NCBI RefSeq assembly: GCF_900116235.1
Contig: NZ_FPAA01000001.1
Location: forward strand, 124,001 to 188,000
DNA: 64,000 nt
DNA from: Marininema halotolerans
GTDB lineage: Bacteria; Bacillota; Bacilli; Thermoactinomycetales; DSM-45169
Direction of reading: 5' to 3'
The position numbers were made by a program, and so were the translations under genes. Below the pieces are notes generated by a model. That model was given only the letters and a program-made list of their open reading frames with translations. It had not been told where the DNA came from and did no database searches. Numbering within the stretch: the first letter of the stretch is position 1; the number at the start of each line of letters is the position of its first letter. Of the stretch, positions 34,150-42,614 are shown one piece after another.

Positions 34150-34178
34150 ATTTTATAGCAGAAGCTCACAAAAGTCAA
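34150..34178 (-). promoter_or_regulatory. Sigma-A promoter for tRNA-Ala copy B
   Basis: Minus strand TTGACT, 17 nt, TAAAAT. It lies outside the duplicated segment and is missing at copy A. Confidence 0.8.
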
Positions 34179-34391
34179 GGTTCATTCTTAGTTTTTGTTT
34201 CCTGGCTTGCCCTTCTCATTACAGAGGAATGAACCCCACTTTCAACCACTCTCATGGTTACTGATAAACAATAAGCCTACCCTTCACCGGTCACCTGCAC
34301 ACCGTGTAAAAGATAAGCGATCTTCTACTTACAGCCATCCTTGGTTACTCTCCTTGTTAAATCAAATCCAATCCCAGCTTACGAGTGTCCC

Positions 34392-34716
34392 CTAAGGAAC
34401 CCCTAATTTCTCCAAGAAATCAACCTCCTTTTCATCAAAGGGGGTGCTTGCTAAACAGCTTGAGACCTAACGCTTTACATCCCTTTAATATCGGTTCATG
34501 CCATTCCCATGGGGTTGCTGCCTTTTGTACAATTCATAGAGGGAATCCCCCTTTGATCCGATCAAGGGTCATACTATGTGGGGTAAAGGTTTGCAATTTA
34601 ATCGCATCGACCCCGGTTTTCGCTGCCGCCTCTACAATTTTCAGCGCCCGCTCAAGGGATTGATTGTGGTTACCAGACATCTCCGCAATAATAGGAGGGT
34701 GATCCGGACCAATCAA
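34392..34716 (-). pseudogene. pseI: Pseudaminic acid synthase fragment (pseI)
   Basis: The first 60 codons (PPIIAEMSGNHNQSLERAL, then GVDAIKLQTFTPHSMTLDRI) are the conserved N-terminus of PseI/NeuB-type synthases. A stop follows GGFPL. Similarity continues in shifted frames: KAATPWEWHEPILKGCKALG, then STPFDEKEVDFLEKLGVP, where it ends at a stop. So roughly the first third of the gene survives with a deletion and at least two frame breaks. The enzyme would condense 6-deoxy-AltdiNAc with phosphoenolpyruvate; this copy cannot. Confidence 0.85.
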
Positions 34717-34764
34717 GCGTGAGCCTAACTAAATCGACTGCATCTTCTTCTCACTACTTTCTAA

Positions 34765-35337
34765 TTAAAAATCTTCTTCGTGAAACTCATCTTCTTGGAA
34801 ATCGTCTTCCCAGCTATCAAGTTCATCCTCCTCCTCTTTCGCGGCTTCCCAATCTTCACGCGTAAGCGTAAAGGTGAGGAGGCTGACTTCTTTCTCTTTT
34901 TTAGTCACCGGTTGAATACACTCTTCATCCTGTATAAACCCTAATTTCTGATGCAACCCGATCGATGGTTCATTGTCTTCCATCACTTCCCCAAAAACCT
35001 CTTCTAAGCCCAATTCATCAAAAGCATATTCTAGCGCGAGGGTTGTCATTTCTGTACCGGTTCCCTTGGGCAAGCATTCATATCCTAAATAAAAATTCCA
35101 ATACCCACTGCTGCCATCCTCTGATATTCGTGAGAAGGATACGACCCCAACTGGCTGCCCTTGCCATTGGAATACTCGCAAATGTTCGGGATCTTTCGTT
35201 TGAAACCAGGCAGTATGTTCCTCCCATTCAATGACATGATCCGTTAACCCTCGTTCCATCACTCGAATGGAGTTTCGCCATTGAAGGATCAGAGCCATCT
35301 CCTTCTCCTCAACGCCTCGCAAATAGTTGTCTGTCAA
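34765..35337 (-). CDS. pseH: GNAT acetyltransferase, PseH-like
   Basis: 190 residues. A GNAT fold with YLRGVEEKEMALILQWRNS at the start, GVVSFSRI, a YLGYECLPKGTGTEMTTLA acetyl-CoA loop and EVMEDNEPSIGLHQKLGF. This is the typical PseH/FlmH layout: transfer of acetyl to the 4-amino group of UDP-4-amino-4,6-dideoxy-AltNAc in pseudaminic acid synthesis. Position after pseG supports it. The last 25 residues are an acidic tail (EEEDELDSWEDDFQEDEFHE) not usual for the family. TTG start at 35337 after GAGAGAGGTG. Confidence 0.8.
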   Translation of the reverse strand: MTDNYLRGVEEKEMALILQWRNSIRVMERGLTDHVIEWEEHTAWFQTKDPEHLRVFQWQGQPVGVVSFSRISEDGSSGYWNFYLGYECLPKGTGTEMTTLALEYAFDELGLEEVFGEVMEDNEPSIGLHQKLGFIQDEECIQPVTKKEKEVSLLTFTLTREDWEAAKEEEDELDSWEDDFQEDEFHEEDF

Positions 35338-35341
35338 CTTG

Positions 35342-36436
35342 TTACACCTCTCTCATCATCAATTCAATCATTTCATCTAATTTTTCAGTACATACTCGGG
35401 GAGCAAAGGCTTCGCAGTTCTTTACTAATTTACGGTGGATCTGGCTATCGGTTAACACCTTCTTCATCTCATTCAGCCATTGCTTTCGACTCACATCCTG
35501 ATGCCATCCAAGATGATGAATCACCCCTAACTGTTGTAACCCCTTTAAAAGTTCCACTTGATTCTCTGCAATGGCAACTGTAATGGTTGGCACCGAGAGG
35601 CTACACCGTTCCCATACGGTGGATCCCCCCGCACCAATAGCAAGATCACATTGCGCCATCCGCTCCGCCATATTATCCACATGGGGATAAAAGATGGCAT
35701 TCTTTAACCGTTGGCATTGGGCATTAAGAATTGAGTGATGGGGGTTAGCTCTACCGGCAACCACATCAATGACGACACCAGGAAGGGAGAGCATTCCAAA
35801 GACAGTAAGCACCTTCACCGTCTCTCCCGTTGGATCAGAGCCGCCAAAGGAGAGGAGCAAGCGTTGTGGGGGCGAGTTTTTTTGTAAGGGACGTTCCCGT
35901 TGTTCACAAAATTGGGTGGCAAGAAGCACATACTCAGGCCCAAAAAACGTTTTACATCGTTTGGGGAGCAACCCTTTATATCGTTGTATTGGATCCTTAT
36001 AAAAGGCCGAATCGAGTAAGAGGTCACAATCATGCCTGCGTTGCGCCACATCATCGATGACCATGACACGCTGGGCAATTCTCCGCACAAGGCGTTCCCA
36101 ACGACTATCCAAGGCATAGTGGTCCACGATCACGAGATCATAGGGCGCATTCTTCTCAGCCAGTTGAATGGTTTCATGGGCATCTTCTGTCACGAGCGAA
36201 GTCGAGGAAATTTTCCGGCGAGCTGGCAGTGAAACGATCGGATAACCCCGTTGTTTTACAACCCCATGGAGGTTTCCAACATACTCCCTCGAGGCAAAGG
36301 TGATCGCTGCTCCTTTTTGTCTCAGACGATCTGCCAAATTCAAGCATCGCATGACATGCCCTGACCCCATTCCTGTTGAGGCATCGGCACGAATCAATAC
36401 TTTAAAATTTTTTACCCTTTCCATAATCAAGGACAT
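35342..36436 (-). CDS. pseG: UDP-2,4-diacetamido-2,4,6-trideoxy-beta-L-altropyranose hydrolase
   Basis: 364 residues with a GT-B-like fold. IRADASTGMGSGHVMRCLNL at the N-terminus holds the conserved G-x-GHxxR motif, with the catalytic histidine. LLLSFGGSDPTGET and AIGAGGSTVWERCSL form the UDP-binding half. It removes UDP from the activated sugar, the fourth step of pseudaminic acid synthesis. It overlaps the small upstream gene (ATG 36436; second ATG at 36424) and is followed 4 bp later by pseH. Complete and probably active. Confidence 0.9.
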   Translation of the reverse strand: MSLIMERVKNFKVLIRADASTGMGSGHVMRCLNLADRLRQKGAAITFASREYVGNLHGVVKQRGYPIVSLPARRKISSTSLVTEDAHETIQLAEKNAPYDLVIVDHYALDSRWERLVRRIAQRVMVIDDVAQRRHDCDLLLDSAFYKDPIQRYKGLLPKRCKTFFGPEYVLLATQFCEQRERPLQKNSPPQRLLLSFGGSDPTGETVKVLTVFGMLSLPGVVIDVVAGRANPHHSILNAQCQRLKNAIFYPHVDNMAERMAQCDLAIGAGGSTVWERCSLSVPTITVAIAENQVELLKGLQQLGVIHHLGWHQDVSRKQWLNEMKKVLTDSQIHRKLVKNCEAFAPRVCTEKLDEMIELMMREV

Positions 36437-36744
36437 CCTGTCGGCTTTAATTGAATCTGGGTCAGTCGATCAATCAGCTGGATTAGCTTCTTACTTGATT
36501 CCTGAACAGGGTAAGCTTGCTTCAGATAGTGAGCACCCTTCTGTATTGCCAATTGATAGTACGCATCATCTGTGAGCATGCGCTGAACCATCTCACCGAT
36601 GACTACTGGATTGGATTGTGTAAATAACGAACGATATTGATAGTGTGGAAAGTAATAAAAAAGTGCCAAGGAAACTTGGCGATATCGAAGGATGCTAAAT
36701 TTACCTAAAAAGTCGAAATATAATTTCCACGCATGACTGTGCAA
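36427..36744 (-). CDS. Short protein resembling a glycosyltransferase C-terminus
   Basis: 105 residues with a TTG start at 36744 after AGGGGGGA. The C-terminal half (NPVVIGEMVQRMLTDDAYYQ, then AIQKGAHYLKQAYPVQES) looks like the last helices of a GT-B glycosyltransferase, where a nucleotide-sugar transferase ends. The catalytic domain is missing, so it is either a truncated gene that regained a start or a small accessory protein. It overlaps pseG by 10 bp. Confidence 0.4.
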   Translation of the reverse strand: MHSHAWKLYFDFLGKFSILRYRQVSLALFYYFPHYQYRSLFTQSNPVVIGEMVQRMLTDDAYYQLAIQKGAHYLKQAYPVQESSKKLIQLIDRLTQIQLKPTGCP

Positions 36745-36782
36745 GGATATCCCCCCTGCTTATAATCCCTTTCGAAATGATC

Positions 36783-38546
36783 CTATGCTGAACCATCAAG
36801 AGTGGTCTCTTTTTTTATTTGACGAACCAACTTCTCATCCACCTGATATTTCACTTGTACATTGGCATTGATGGCTAATACATGGGGATGGGCCAGTAGA
36901 TAGGGACGAATACGCGCAAAGGGTAAGGGTTCATAGCCCACTTGTAATCCACGATACAACTCTTCAAACATGGAAAGATCTAGCGGTTCATCAAGGGTTA
37001 AGCGCCAGTTTGGATATTGGAATACGGGGGGGAGTTCAACGACATGGGACGTGAATAAGTGAGGGTTATTGCGAAAGTAGGCGGATAGGTATTCGGTATG
37101 CGTGAGGGGTTTTGGGTGCTGAAGCAACCGCTCAAATGCCTCCACGGTGATGACATCCCCACAGGTACCTAGGGCATGGTTTTCAGTGGCCGTGGTAAAA
37201 TCACATCCCTGCTCCAGGTGATGCTGTATTAAATACTCCAATATCTCAGGAGAAATCGCTGGACAGTCTCCGGTTACCCGCAAGATGATATCCGCATGCT
37301 TTAATTTAGCTACATCCATCATCCGTTGGACCACATTTTCTGCATCCCCACAAAATACCTCGACTTCCCCATTCATCGTCATGTTAGTTAATTCTTTATC
37401 CTGAGGTAAATCGGAAGTCGCTAAAACTACGTGATCGACTCCCGGAACGGACAGACAATTAAGCAAGCATCGTTCAATGGCGGTGACACCGTGAATGAAT
37501 CGAAGGGCCTTTTTCGTTAACCGTGTCGATTTTAGGCGAGTGATCACCGCAATAACAATGACCGGTTTTTTTATGCTGTTTGTAGAGAATACTTGATCAA
37601 CCGCCACCGCCTGTTGGGAGATGACCGGAAGCAATGACTCGAGTTCTTGTGGCATTATCCCATTGTTATCTGGACATCTTTTATAGGAGACTTTCCTTTG
37701 AGTGATGATTTCCCCTTTGACAATTGGTTGTGTAGCAACCACACGTACCGCATCCTTCAAATAACTTCGCTGGGCATCCGTAACCTCGCCATCCCCCATG
37801 ATCACCGCCGCTGTCTTTAAACGATGGACCATCGTGGCAAACTCCGCCGGTTCAAGGGAGGAATCATAGTTGTATCCTTTTTGACTCCGTTGTAATGTAA
37901 TATGTTTTTCTATCACACCTGCCCCAGAAAAATAAGCATAGATGGGAAGTTCAATCGCAAGGGGATGAGACCCATCCGTATGATCCGCATAACCGACAGG
38001 GTATCCATACCGTGCTTGCAACAGCGGAATCCGTGCCAGCCCCGCATCTTCCAGATGCGTAGGATAACCTTGAAATCCATGTAACAGTGTGAGGTGATTC
38101 CCTACTCTTTTTTTCAAGAGCGGAAGCAGTCTATCGATCTCATCATCAAGCCAACCCCCTACCCCAAGGAGGACGGGTTTTTTCCAGAAGGATAGCGACT
38201 CGATCATCACCCTTGACTGCAACACCGTAGCAGGAAGCTTGATCCCATCAATCCAGGTTTCATAACTTCGCAACATATGGACGCCCCAATCATCTAGCAC
38301 GTCCACCCAAATCGAGAGTCCTAGACTTTTCGCAAGCCTTAATACCTCCTTCCATTGCCCTTCATGGATAAACAATCCTTTATACGCCTCATACCACGGA
38401 TAATCAGAAGTTGCCAGATGATCGTATTTAAACCATTGAAACTTGACAGCATCAGCTTTACTGGTCGAAGCTGCTTGAATTAATTGTTTTAACGTTTGAG
38501 GACATCCTTGATGGGCATTGGTTATTTCAGCAATCACTCGAGCCAT
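36783..38546 (-). CDS. Fusion of nonulosonic acid synthase (NeuB/PseI-like) and cytidylyltransferase (SpsF/PseF-like)
   Basis: 587 residues. Residues 1-335 form an N-acetylneuraminate/pseudaminate synthase: MARVIAEITNAHQGCPQTL, AVKFQWFKYD, GYADHTDGSHPLA, GAGVIEKHITLQRSQKGYNYD, and an antifreeze/SAF-like end (RVVATQPIVKGEIITQRKVS). Residues about 338-575 form an SpsF/PseF-type cytidylyltransferase (VIVIAVITRLKSTRLTKKAL, ATSDLPQDKEL, LRVTGDCPAISPE, NWRLTLDEPLDL). It would make a nine-carbon acid and charge it with CMP. The DAVKFQWFKYDHL region is unlike standard PseI, so the substrate may differ. ATG at 38546. The upstream SDR remnant lies 28 bp before it. Confidence 0.8.
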   Translation of the reverse strand: MARVIAEITNAHQGCPQTLKQLIQAASTSKADAVKFQWFKYDHLATSDYPWYEAYKGLFIHEGQWKEVLRLAKSLGLSIWVDVLDDWGVHMLRSYETWIDGIKLPATVLQSRVMIESLSFWKKPVLLGVGGWLDDEIDRLLPLLKKRVGNHLTLLHGFQGYPTHLEDAGLARIPLLQARYGYPVGYADHTDGSHPLAIELPIYAYFSGAGVIEKHITLQRSQKGYNYDSSLEPAEFATMVHRLKTAAVIMGDGEVTDAQRSYLKDAVRVVATQPIVKGEIITQRKVSYKRCPDNNGIMPQELESLLPVISQQAVAVDQVFSTNSIKKPVIVIAVITRLKSTRLTKKALRFIHGVTAIERCLLNCLSVPGVDHVVLATSDLPQDKELTNMTMNGEVEVFCGDAENVVQRMMDVAKLKHADIILRVTGDCPAISPEILEYLIQHHLEQGCDFTTATENHALGTCGDVITVEAFERLLQHPKPLTHTEYLSAYFRNNPHLFTSHVVELPPVFQYPNWRLTLDEPLDLSMFEELYRGLQVGYEPLPFARIRPYLLAHPHVLAINANVQVKYQVDEKLVRQIKKETTLDGSA

Positions 38547-38574
38547 TATGATTCTTCACCTTCCCTAGGATTTC

Positions 38575-38648
38575 TACCAAGAAGTCCAACCACCATCTAA
38601 ACAAATATTTTGCCCTGTCACGTACGCGGAAGCAGAGAAAGAGTAAAA
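38575..38648 (-). pseudogene. C-terminal remnant of an SDR oxidoreductase
   Basis: Minus frame reads SASAYVTGQNICLDGGWTSW then stop, the near-universal C-terminus of short-chain dehydrogenases (YVTGQ-I-VDGG). Nothing of the cofactor domain remains. SDR genes often sit beside aldo/keto reductase and synthase genes in nonulosonic acid loci, so this marks a deletion. Confidence 0.75.
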
Positions 38649-38657
38649 AATCACCCA

Positions 38658-39584
38658 TCAAGTCTCTTTAGGGATGCGATTCGTTACAAAGGTACCCATC
38701 TGAAGGTTCCTAAATAGGCAACGAATCCTTGTCATCACGTCAGGAGATAGTTTAGGAGAATGGGCGAAGGTCATCATCTGCTGTAATTGAGCAGGCGATT
38801 CACATCTGATGATGATTCGATGAATCCCTTCAAGATCCCGTACAAAGGAAATTGCCACGTCGCAAGGGGTGCGATTTAATTCCTTACATAACCGACGAAA
38901 CTTTGCCAGCGGTTCCCGCGCAATTGCTAAATGGGAGGGAACCTCCTCTGGCGCCATCAGCACTAACCCCTGTAGAAAGATGCTCCGAGCATAGACATCC
39001 ATCTCTGCCGCTAACTTTTTCAGCAAATCTCCCTGCAAAAAGCGATGATCCATGATATTGATAGGGATCTGAATCGCATCCAAACAACCCCACCCCAGTG
39101 CAAACTCTGCTTCCCGGCGGGTATAAACCGATACGCCAATCCTTTTAACTAACCCCTCTTGTTTAACCTGTTGCAATGCAGTAATTACACGTCCACCAAA
39201 GGAGCGAAGGTCTGAGGGATCATGGAGAAGATAGACATCGATTGCAGTCCGATGTAATCTTGCCAGGGAGGCGGTTACCGAGTCCCTGACAACTTGAAGA
39301 AGGATTGATTTATCGATGTGTCGAGCTTGTAAGGAAGGTAATTTGGATACGATTTGCGGTAAGGATTCTCCAGATGCTACTAACTCCTGATTAAACCGTC
39401 CGATCAACTCCTCGCTATCGACGTGTCCTGATGCTGTATCCAAACAATCCAACCCCAACGTACCTGCCTGACGAAGAATCTCCAGCGCGATTGTCTCCGA
39501 AGGCTTTCCAACCTGATTTAAAATACCATCATTCATCCCCAACTGAGCAGTTCCAAGTCCCCAGGACGTCCGTCTCTTCCCCAT
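38658..39584 (-). CDS. Aldo/keto reductase family protein
   Basis: 308 residues. GLGTAQLGMNDGILNQVGKP at the start, LGLDCLDTASGHVDSEELIG (catalytic Asp region, though the usual Tyr after it is replaced by His in ASGHVDSE), KRIGVSVYTRREAEFALGWG and LDAIQIPINIMDHR. This resembles oxidoreductases in surface-sugar loci. It probably reduces or oxidises an intermediate or a side-chain of the nonulosonic acid; exact step unknown. ATG at 39584 lies inside the remains of pseC, with AAGGAAG upstream. Confidence 0.75.
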   Translation of the reverse strand: MGKRRTSWGLGTAQLGMNDGILNQVGKPSETIALEILRQAGTLGLDCLDTASGHVDSEELIGRFNQELVASGESLPQIVSKLPSLQARHIDKSILLQVVRDSVTASLARLHRTAIDVYLLHDPSDLRSFGGRVITALQQVKQEGLVKRIGVSVYTRREAEFALGWGCLDAIQIPINIMDHRFLQGDLLKKLAAEMDVYARSIFLQGLVLMAPEEVPSHLAIAREPLAKFRRLCKELNRTPCDVAISFVRDLEGIHRIIIRCESPAQLQQMMTFAHSPKLSPDVMTRIRCLFRNLQMGTFVTNRIPKET

Positions 39585-39589
39585 CCATG

Positions 39590-39705
39590 CACTTCCTTAC
39601 CTCGCAAAATAACTCAACTTCTTCAATCCTCTGTTTTCCATAAGGAAGGTAATGCTCGCGGACGGGTCTTCCGCCATAGATCGCCAACGGTGAGGACGTC
39701 TCCAT
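39590..39705 (-). pseudogene. pseC: N-terminal fragment of PseC aminotransferase
   Basis: From ATG 39705 (after GAGGTGAAAGCG) the frame reads METSSPLAIYGGRPVREHYL then PYGKQRIEE, the conserved start of PseC (UDP-4-amino-4,6-dideoxy-AltNAc transaminase). Similarity ends after about 30 residues, where the aldo/keto reductase gene begins. The PLP-binding lysine domain (about 350 residues) is absent. Confidence 0.8.
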
Positions 39706-39742
39706 CGCTTTCACCTCGATTCCTCTACGTTGGGTCAATCAA

Positions 39743-40729
39743 TTACAAGAGCCCCCCCGCATCCAACATCGCTTTTATTTCCCCTTGTGTCATCAAAGAC
39801 GAATCGGAATAATAGCTAGGAAGATTTGCCTTTTGTAAGGAACCATATGCCTTGACTTGGTTTGTGTTTGGTTCATAAGGAAGCAATACATAATATCGAT
39901 CATCATACTGGTAGGTACGCTCAGCTTCATAGGCAGAAATTAAAATTTCGTGCAATTTTTCACCAGGTCGAATCCCAATCTCGCAAATCGAAATGTCAGG
40001 ACGCCCCATATGCTCACGAATCACCATCGCCATATCCAAGATTCGGCAAGTCTTCATCCGCATGACAAAGGTTTCTCCACCAATGGAGATCGTTGCTGCT
40101 TTAATTAATAGCCCGATCGCATCGGCAATCGACAAAAAGAAACGCGTCATTTTCTTGGAGGTAATCCGTATTTCACCATTTTCAATCTGTTTTTTAAATA
40201 AGGGAACCACACTGCCATTCGTCCCCAGCACATTTCCCCCACGGATATTGACAAAGCGTGTACTGTTCGTATCATTCGCACGGATCACCATCTTCTCTCC
40301 CAGCGCCTTCGTCATTCCATAGAAGTTAACAGGATCGACTGCCTTATCCGTTGAGACATTTACCACTTTTTTTACCCCTTGGCGAGCACTCGCCAAGATC
40401 AAATTGTATGTGCCATAGACATTGGTTTTTAAGGCTTCCTCCTGTTGAATTTCACAGATAGGGACATGCTTTAAGGCTGCCATGTGAAAGACATAATCAA
40501 CTCCTCGACACGCCTCTTCTAGGGAATGATAATCACGCACATCCCCAATAACAAATTTGATCGGTGCTGATTGACCAAAATTCCAAAGTAGATTCACCTG
40601 AGACAATTCATTCCTAGCATAAATTCGAATCTCTTTCGGATGATATTTTAATAACTGAAGGGTCAACTCTTTTCCCCAGGAACCCGTACCCCCTGTGATT
40701 AGAATGGTCTGATTTTGAAACATATCCAT
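39743..40729 (-). CDS. pseB: UDP-N-acetylglucosamine 4,6-dehydratase (inverting)
   Basis: 328 residues. NAD-binding TGGTGSWGKEL at residues 12-22, GDVRDYHSL, AALKHVPICE, VSTDKAVDPVNFYGMTKALG (Tyr-x-x-x-Lys), TRFVNIRGGNVLGTNGSVVP. The AALKHVP and STDKAVDP segments are specific to the PseB/FlaA1 group. It catalyses the first step of pseudaminic acid synthesis. First intact gene of the locus; ATG at 40729 after AAGGAGGAAGA. The pseC fragment follows directly. Confidence 0.92.
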   Translation of the reverse strand: MDMFQNQTILITGGTGSWGKELTLQLLKYHPKEIRIYARNELSQVNLLWNFGQSAPIKFVIGDVRDYHSLEEACRGVDYVFHMAALKHVPICEIQQEEALKTNVYGTYNLILASARQGVKKVVNVSTDKAVDPVNFYGMTKALGEKMVIRANDTNSTRFVNIRGGNVLGTNGSVVPLFKKQIENGEIRITSKKMTRFFLSIADAIGLLIKAATISIGGETFVMRMKTCRILDMAMVIREHMGRPDISICEIGIRPGEKLHEILISAYEAERTYQYDDRYYVLLPYEPNTNQVKAYGSLQKANLPSYYSDSSLMTQGEIKAMLDAGGLL

Positions 40730-41009
40730 TCTTCCTCCTTAGCTCTCACCAAGCCTTATCAACCACTGTGTTTTAGAAGTAACAGTATATTAAGGAAAGA
40801 GGAATATGGCATAGTCAGCTTCCTACTTATACAAAAATAGTGCACCAACACATATCCAAAAAGAAGGATACATGATGATACACCAACGGTATCTTTTTCA
40901 TATATAGCTAGAAACCATTATCGATTTTTATGACCATGGTGATATTGTCAATATCCTCTTTGAAAACTTTATCTCTATCCAAAGGTTATAATTTAAAGGA
41001 GTGCAAGCG

Positions 41010-41051
41010 ATGAAATTTTATCAACTAACCCAATCACAACAATCATCATAA
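41010..41051 (+). CDS. Thirteen-residue leader peptide upstream of an efflux gene
   Basis: ATG at 41010 with an ideal AAAGGAG (40995-41001) 8 nt upstream encodes MKFYQLTQSQQSS and TAA. Twelve nt after the stop comes a small terminator hairpin. This order (strong ribosome site, short Gln/Ser-rich frame, terminator, then MFS transporter) is that of ribosome-controlled attenuators ahead of antibiotic resistance genes. A TATAAT at 40987-40992 is close to the site, so the transcription start is uncertain. Confidence 0.5.
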   Translation: MKFYQLTQSQQSS

Positions 41052-41063
41052 TCATGAACCCAT

Positions 41064-41086
41064 CCAGCTACCCAGCTGGTTTTTTT
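41064..41086 (+). terminator. Small terminator after the leader peptide
   Basis: Perfect 6-bp stem CCAGCT / AGCTGG, loop ACCC, then seven T. Confidence 0.75.
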
Positions 41087-41185
41087 GTATACAGGTATTC
41101 CTTGAAAAAGGGGTTGTACGAAATATATCGAATATATTATATTAAAAATATCGTACATATATTTGCCTGTAAAGGAGCGATTGGC

Positions 41186-42416
41186 TTGACGTTCATTTTT
41201 CCTCTCCAATTTTATCGATTATGGATCAGTGGGACCTTCGCCTCTCTGGGCGGGGCATTCAGTACCCTTACGAATGGTTGGGTTCTGTATCAATTGACCC
41301 ATTCTACAAATGCAATGGGTACTTTATGGATGATCTATTTCCTCCCCTCTCTCCTCATTCAATTACTTGCTGGACCTTTTCTAAGCCGGTGGAGTGGCAA
41401 GTGGATCCTGGTGCTTTCCCATGTCACTCTGTGTACGACCGCCCTTTCCCCTATCGTGCTTTATCCTCTCCATCAACTGCTTCCTTGGCACCTCTATCTT
41501 CTCTCAGCCATCTCAGGGATTGTACAAGCCCTCTATGTCCCAACTACCTGCCATTGTGGACAATCATCAACTGCCCCAGGCGAATGCACGTCTGGATGGA
41601 TCTCTTCGTCTGGCAACAATGACAGGGCCTACCCTCGCTGGCTGGATCCTCAATCAATGGGGGCCCCTTTTTAACTGGTCATGTGTCTGTGTAATCTTTC
41701 TTTGTAGCGTGATTTCCCTTGCTAAATTAACCGTTCCCAAGCACACCTCCCCATGGAAACAATCCTTTTCTTGGGCCCATCAGTTTCGTACGGGATTGAT
41801 CGAATTTTATCAGCAAAAGGTTGTCTGGTGGCTTTCTATGTTTCTGGCTGTGGTTCAATTTGGTGTTGGTGTATTAATGGCCCTCTCCTTACCCTATGTC
41901 ACTCACGAATTACAGGGGACCTCCACCACCTATGGATGGTTTATCGCTTGCTTTCCCCTTGGCTATTTTATCGGTACACATCTACTCTCCCATTTTTCAG
42001 CGGCGTCTCTTAGAGTTAAAATGCTAGGTGCCAACGTCATCGGTGGTCTTACCTTTATCGGGCTTGCGATCTCCCAACATATCCAAGTGGCTCTCGTCTT
42101 CGAACTCATTGCCGGGATCAGCGCTCCTTTTTTTCATGTTCACGCCATCACCCTCTTTCAGCGAGTGGTTCCCCAGAAAAAGCTGGCCCAACTTCTTTCA
42201 CTGCGGCTTCTTCTCATCCGGTGCACCATGCCCCTTGGGACACTCCTCGGTGGATTCCTTGGTGAATACTGGGGAATTCGTCCAACCCTAAGTTTGGTAG
42301 GAATCTTGATCATGGTCGTTTCCCTATCCGGGATACTTCTCCCGTATTTTCGCTTTCTTCATGTACTTGGAGAATCTTCTACCCACCCCCTTCCAAGAAA
42401 GCCGCTTTCCAAGTAG
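41186..42416 (+). pseudogene. MFS efflux transporter, frameshifted
   Basis: TTG at 41186 after AAAGGAG. The first 120 codons (LTFIFPLQFYRLWISGTFAS, LTNGWVLYQLTHSTNAMGTL, GPFLSRWSGKWILVLSHV, SGIVQALYVPT) continue in another frame near 41545 (QLPAIVDNHQLPQANARLDG, then FRTGLIEFYQQKVVWWL and so on to 42416). Joined, they give about 410 residues with twelve membrane segments and strong likeness to macrolide-type (MefA-like) MFS pumps. One extra base or a 2-base loss causes the break. It is either a pseudogene, a sequencing slip or programmed shifting. A palindrome (TGTACGA ... TCGTACA) lies between terminator and start. Confidence 0.75.
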
Positions 42417-42498
42417 AATTGCAAAACACAGGTTAACTCTTGATAAGGTCAAACACATTCCTCAGCCCAGAAACGCAAGCAACCCAGTAGGAATAAAA

Positions 42499-42558
42499 AA
42501 GCGACAACACACCCTTTTCGAACGCAAAGTCGTTCTAATGCAGGTGGTTTGTCGTTTT
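42499..42558 (+). terminator. Possible terminator after the MFS gene
   Basis: GCGACAA ... TTGTCGT with partial extension and a following TTTATATTTT. Confidence 0.45.
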
Positions 42559-42614
42559 ATATTTTCCTATCGGGTTTTCACAATCGAGTGTACCCATCAT
42601 CGATACACCCACCA

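Noticed and set aside
41054-41185. 44-codon extension upstream of the MFS gene
   Set aside because: It overlaps the leader terminator and palindrome; TTG at 41186 has a proper AAAGGAG site.
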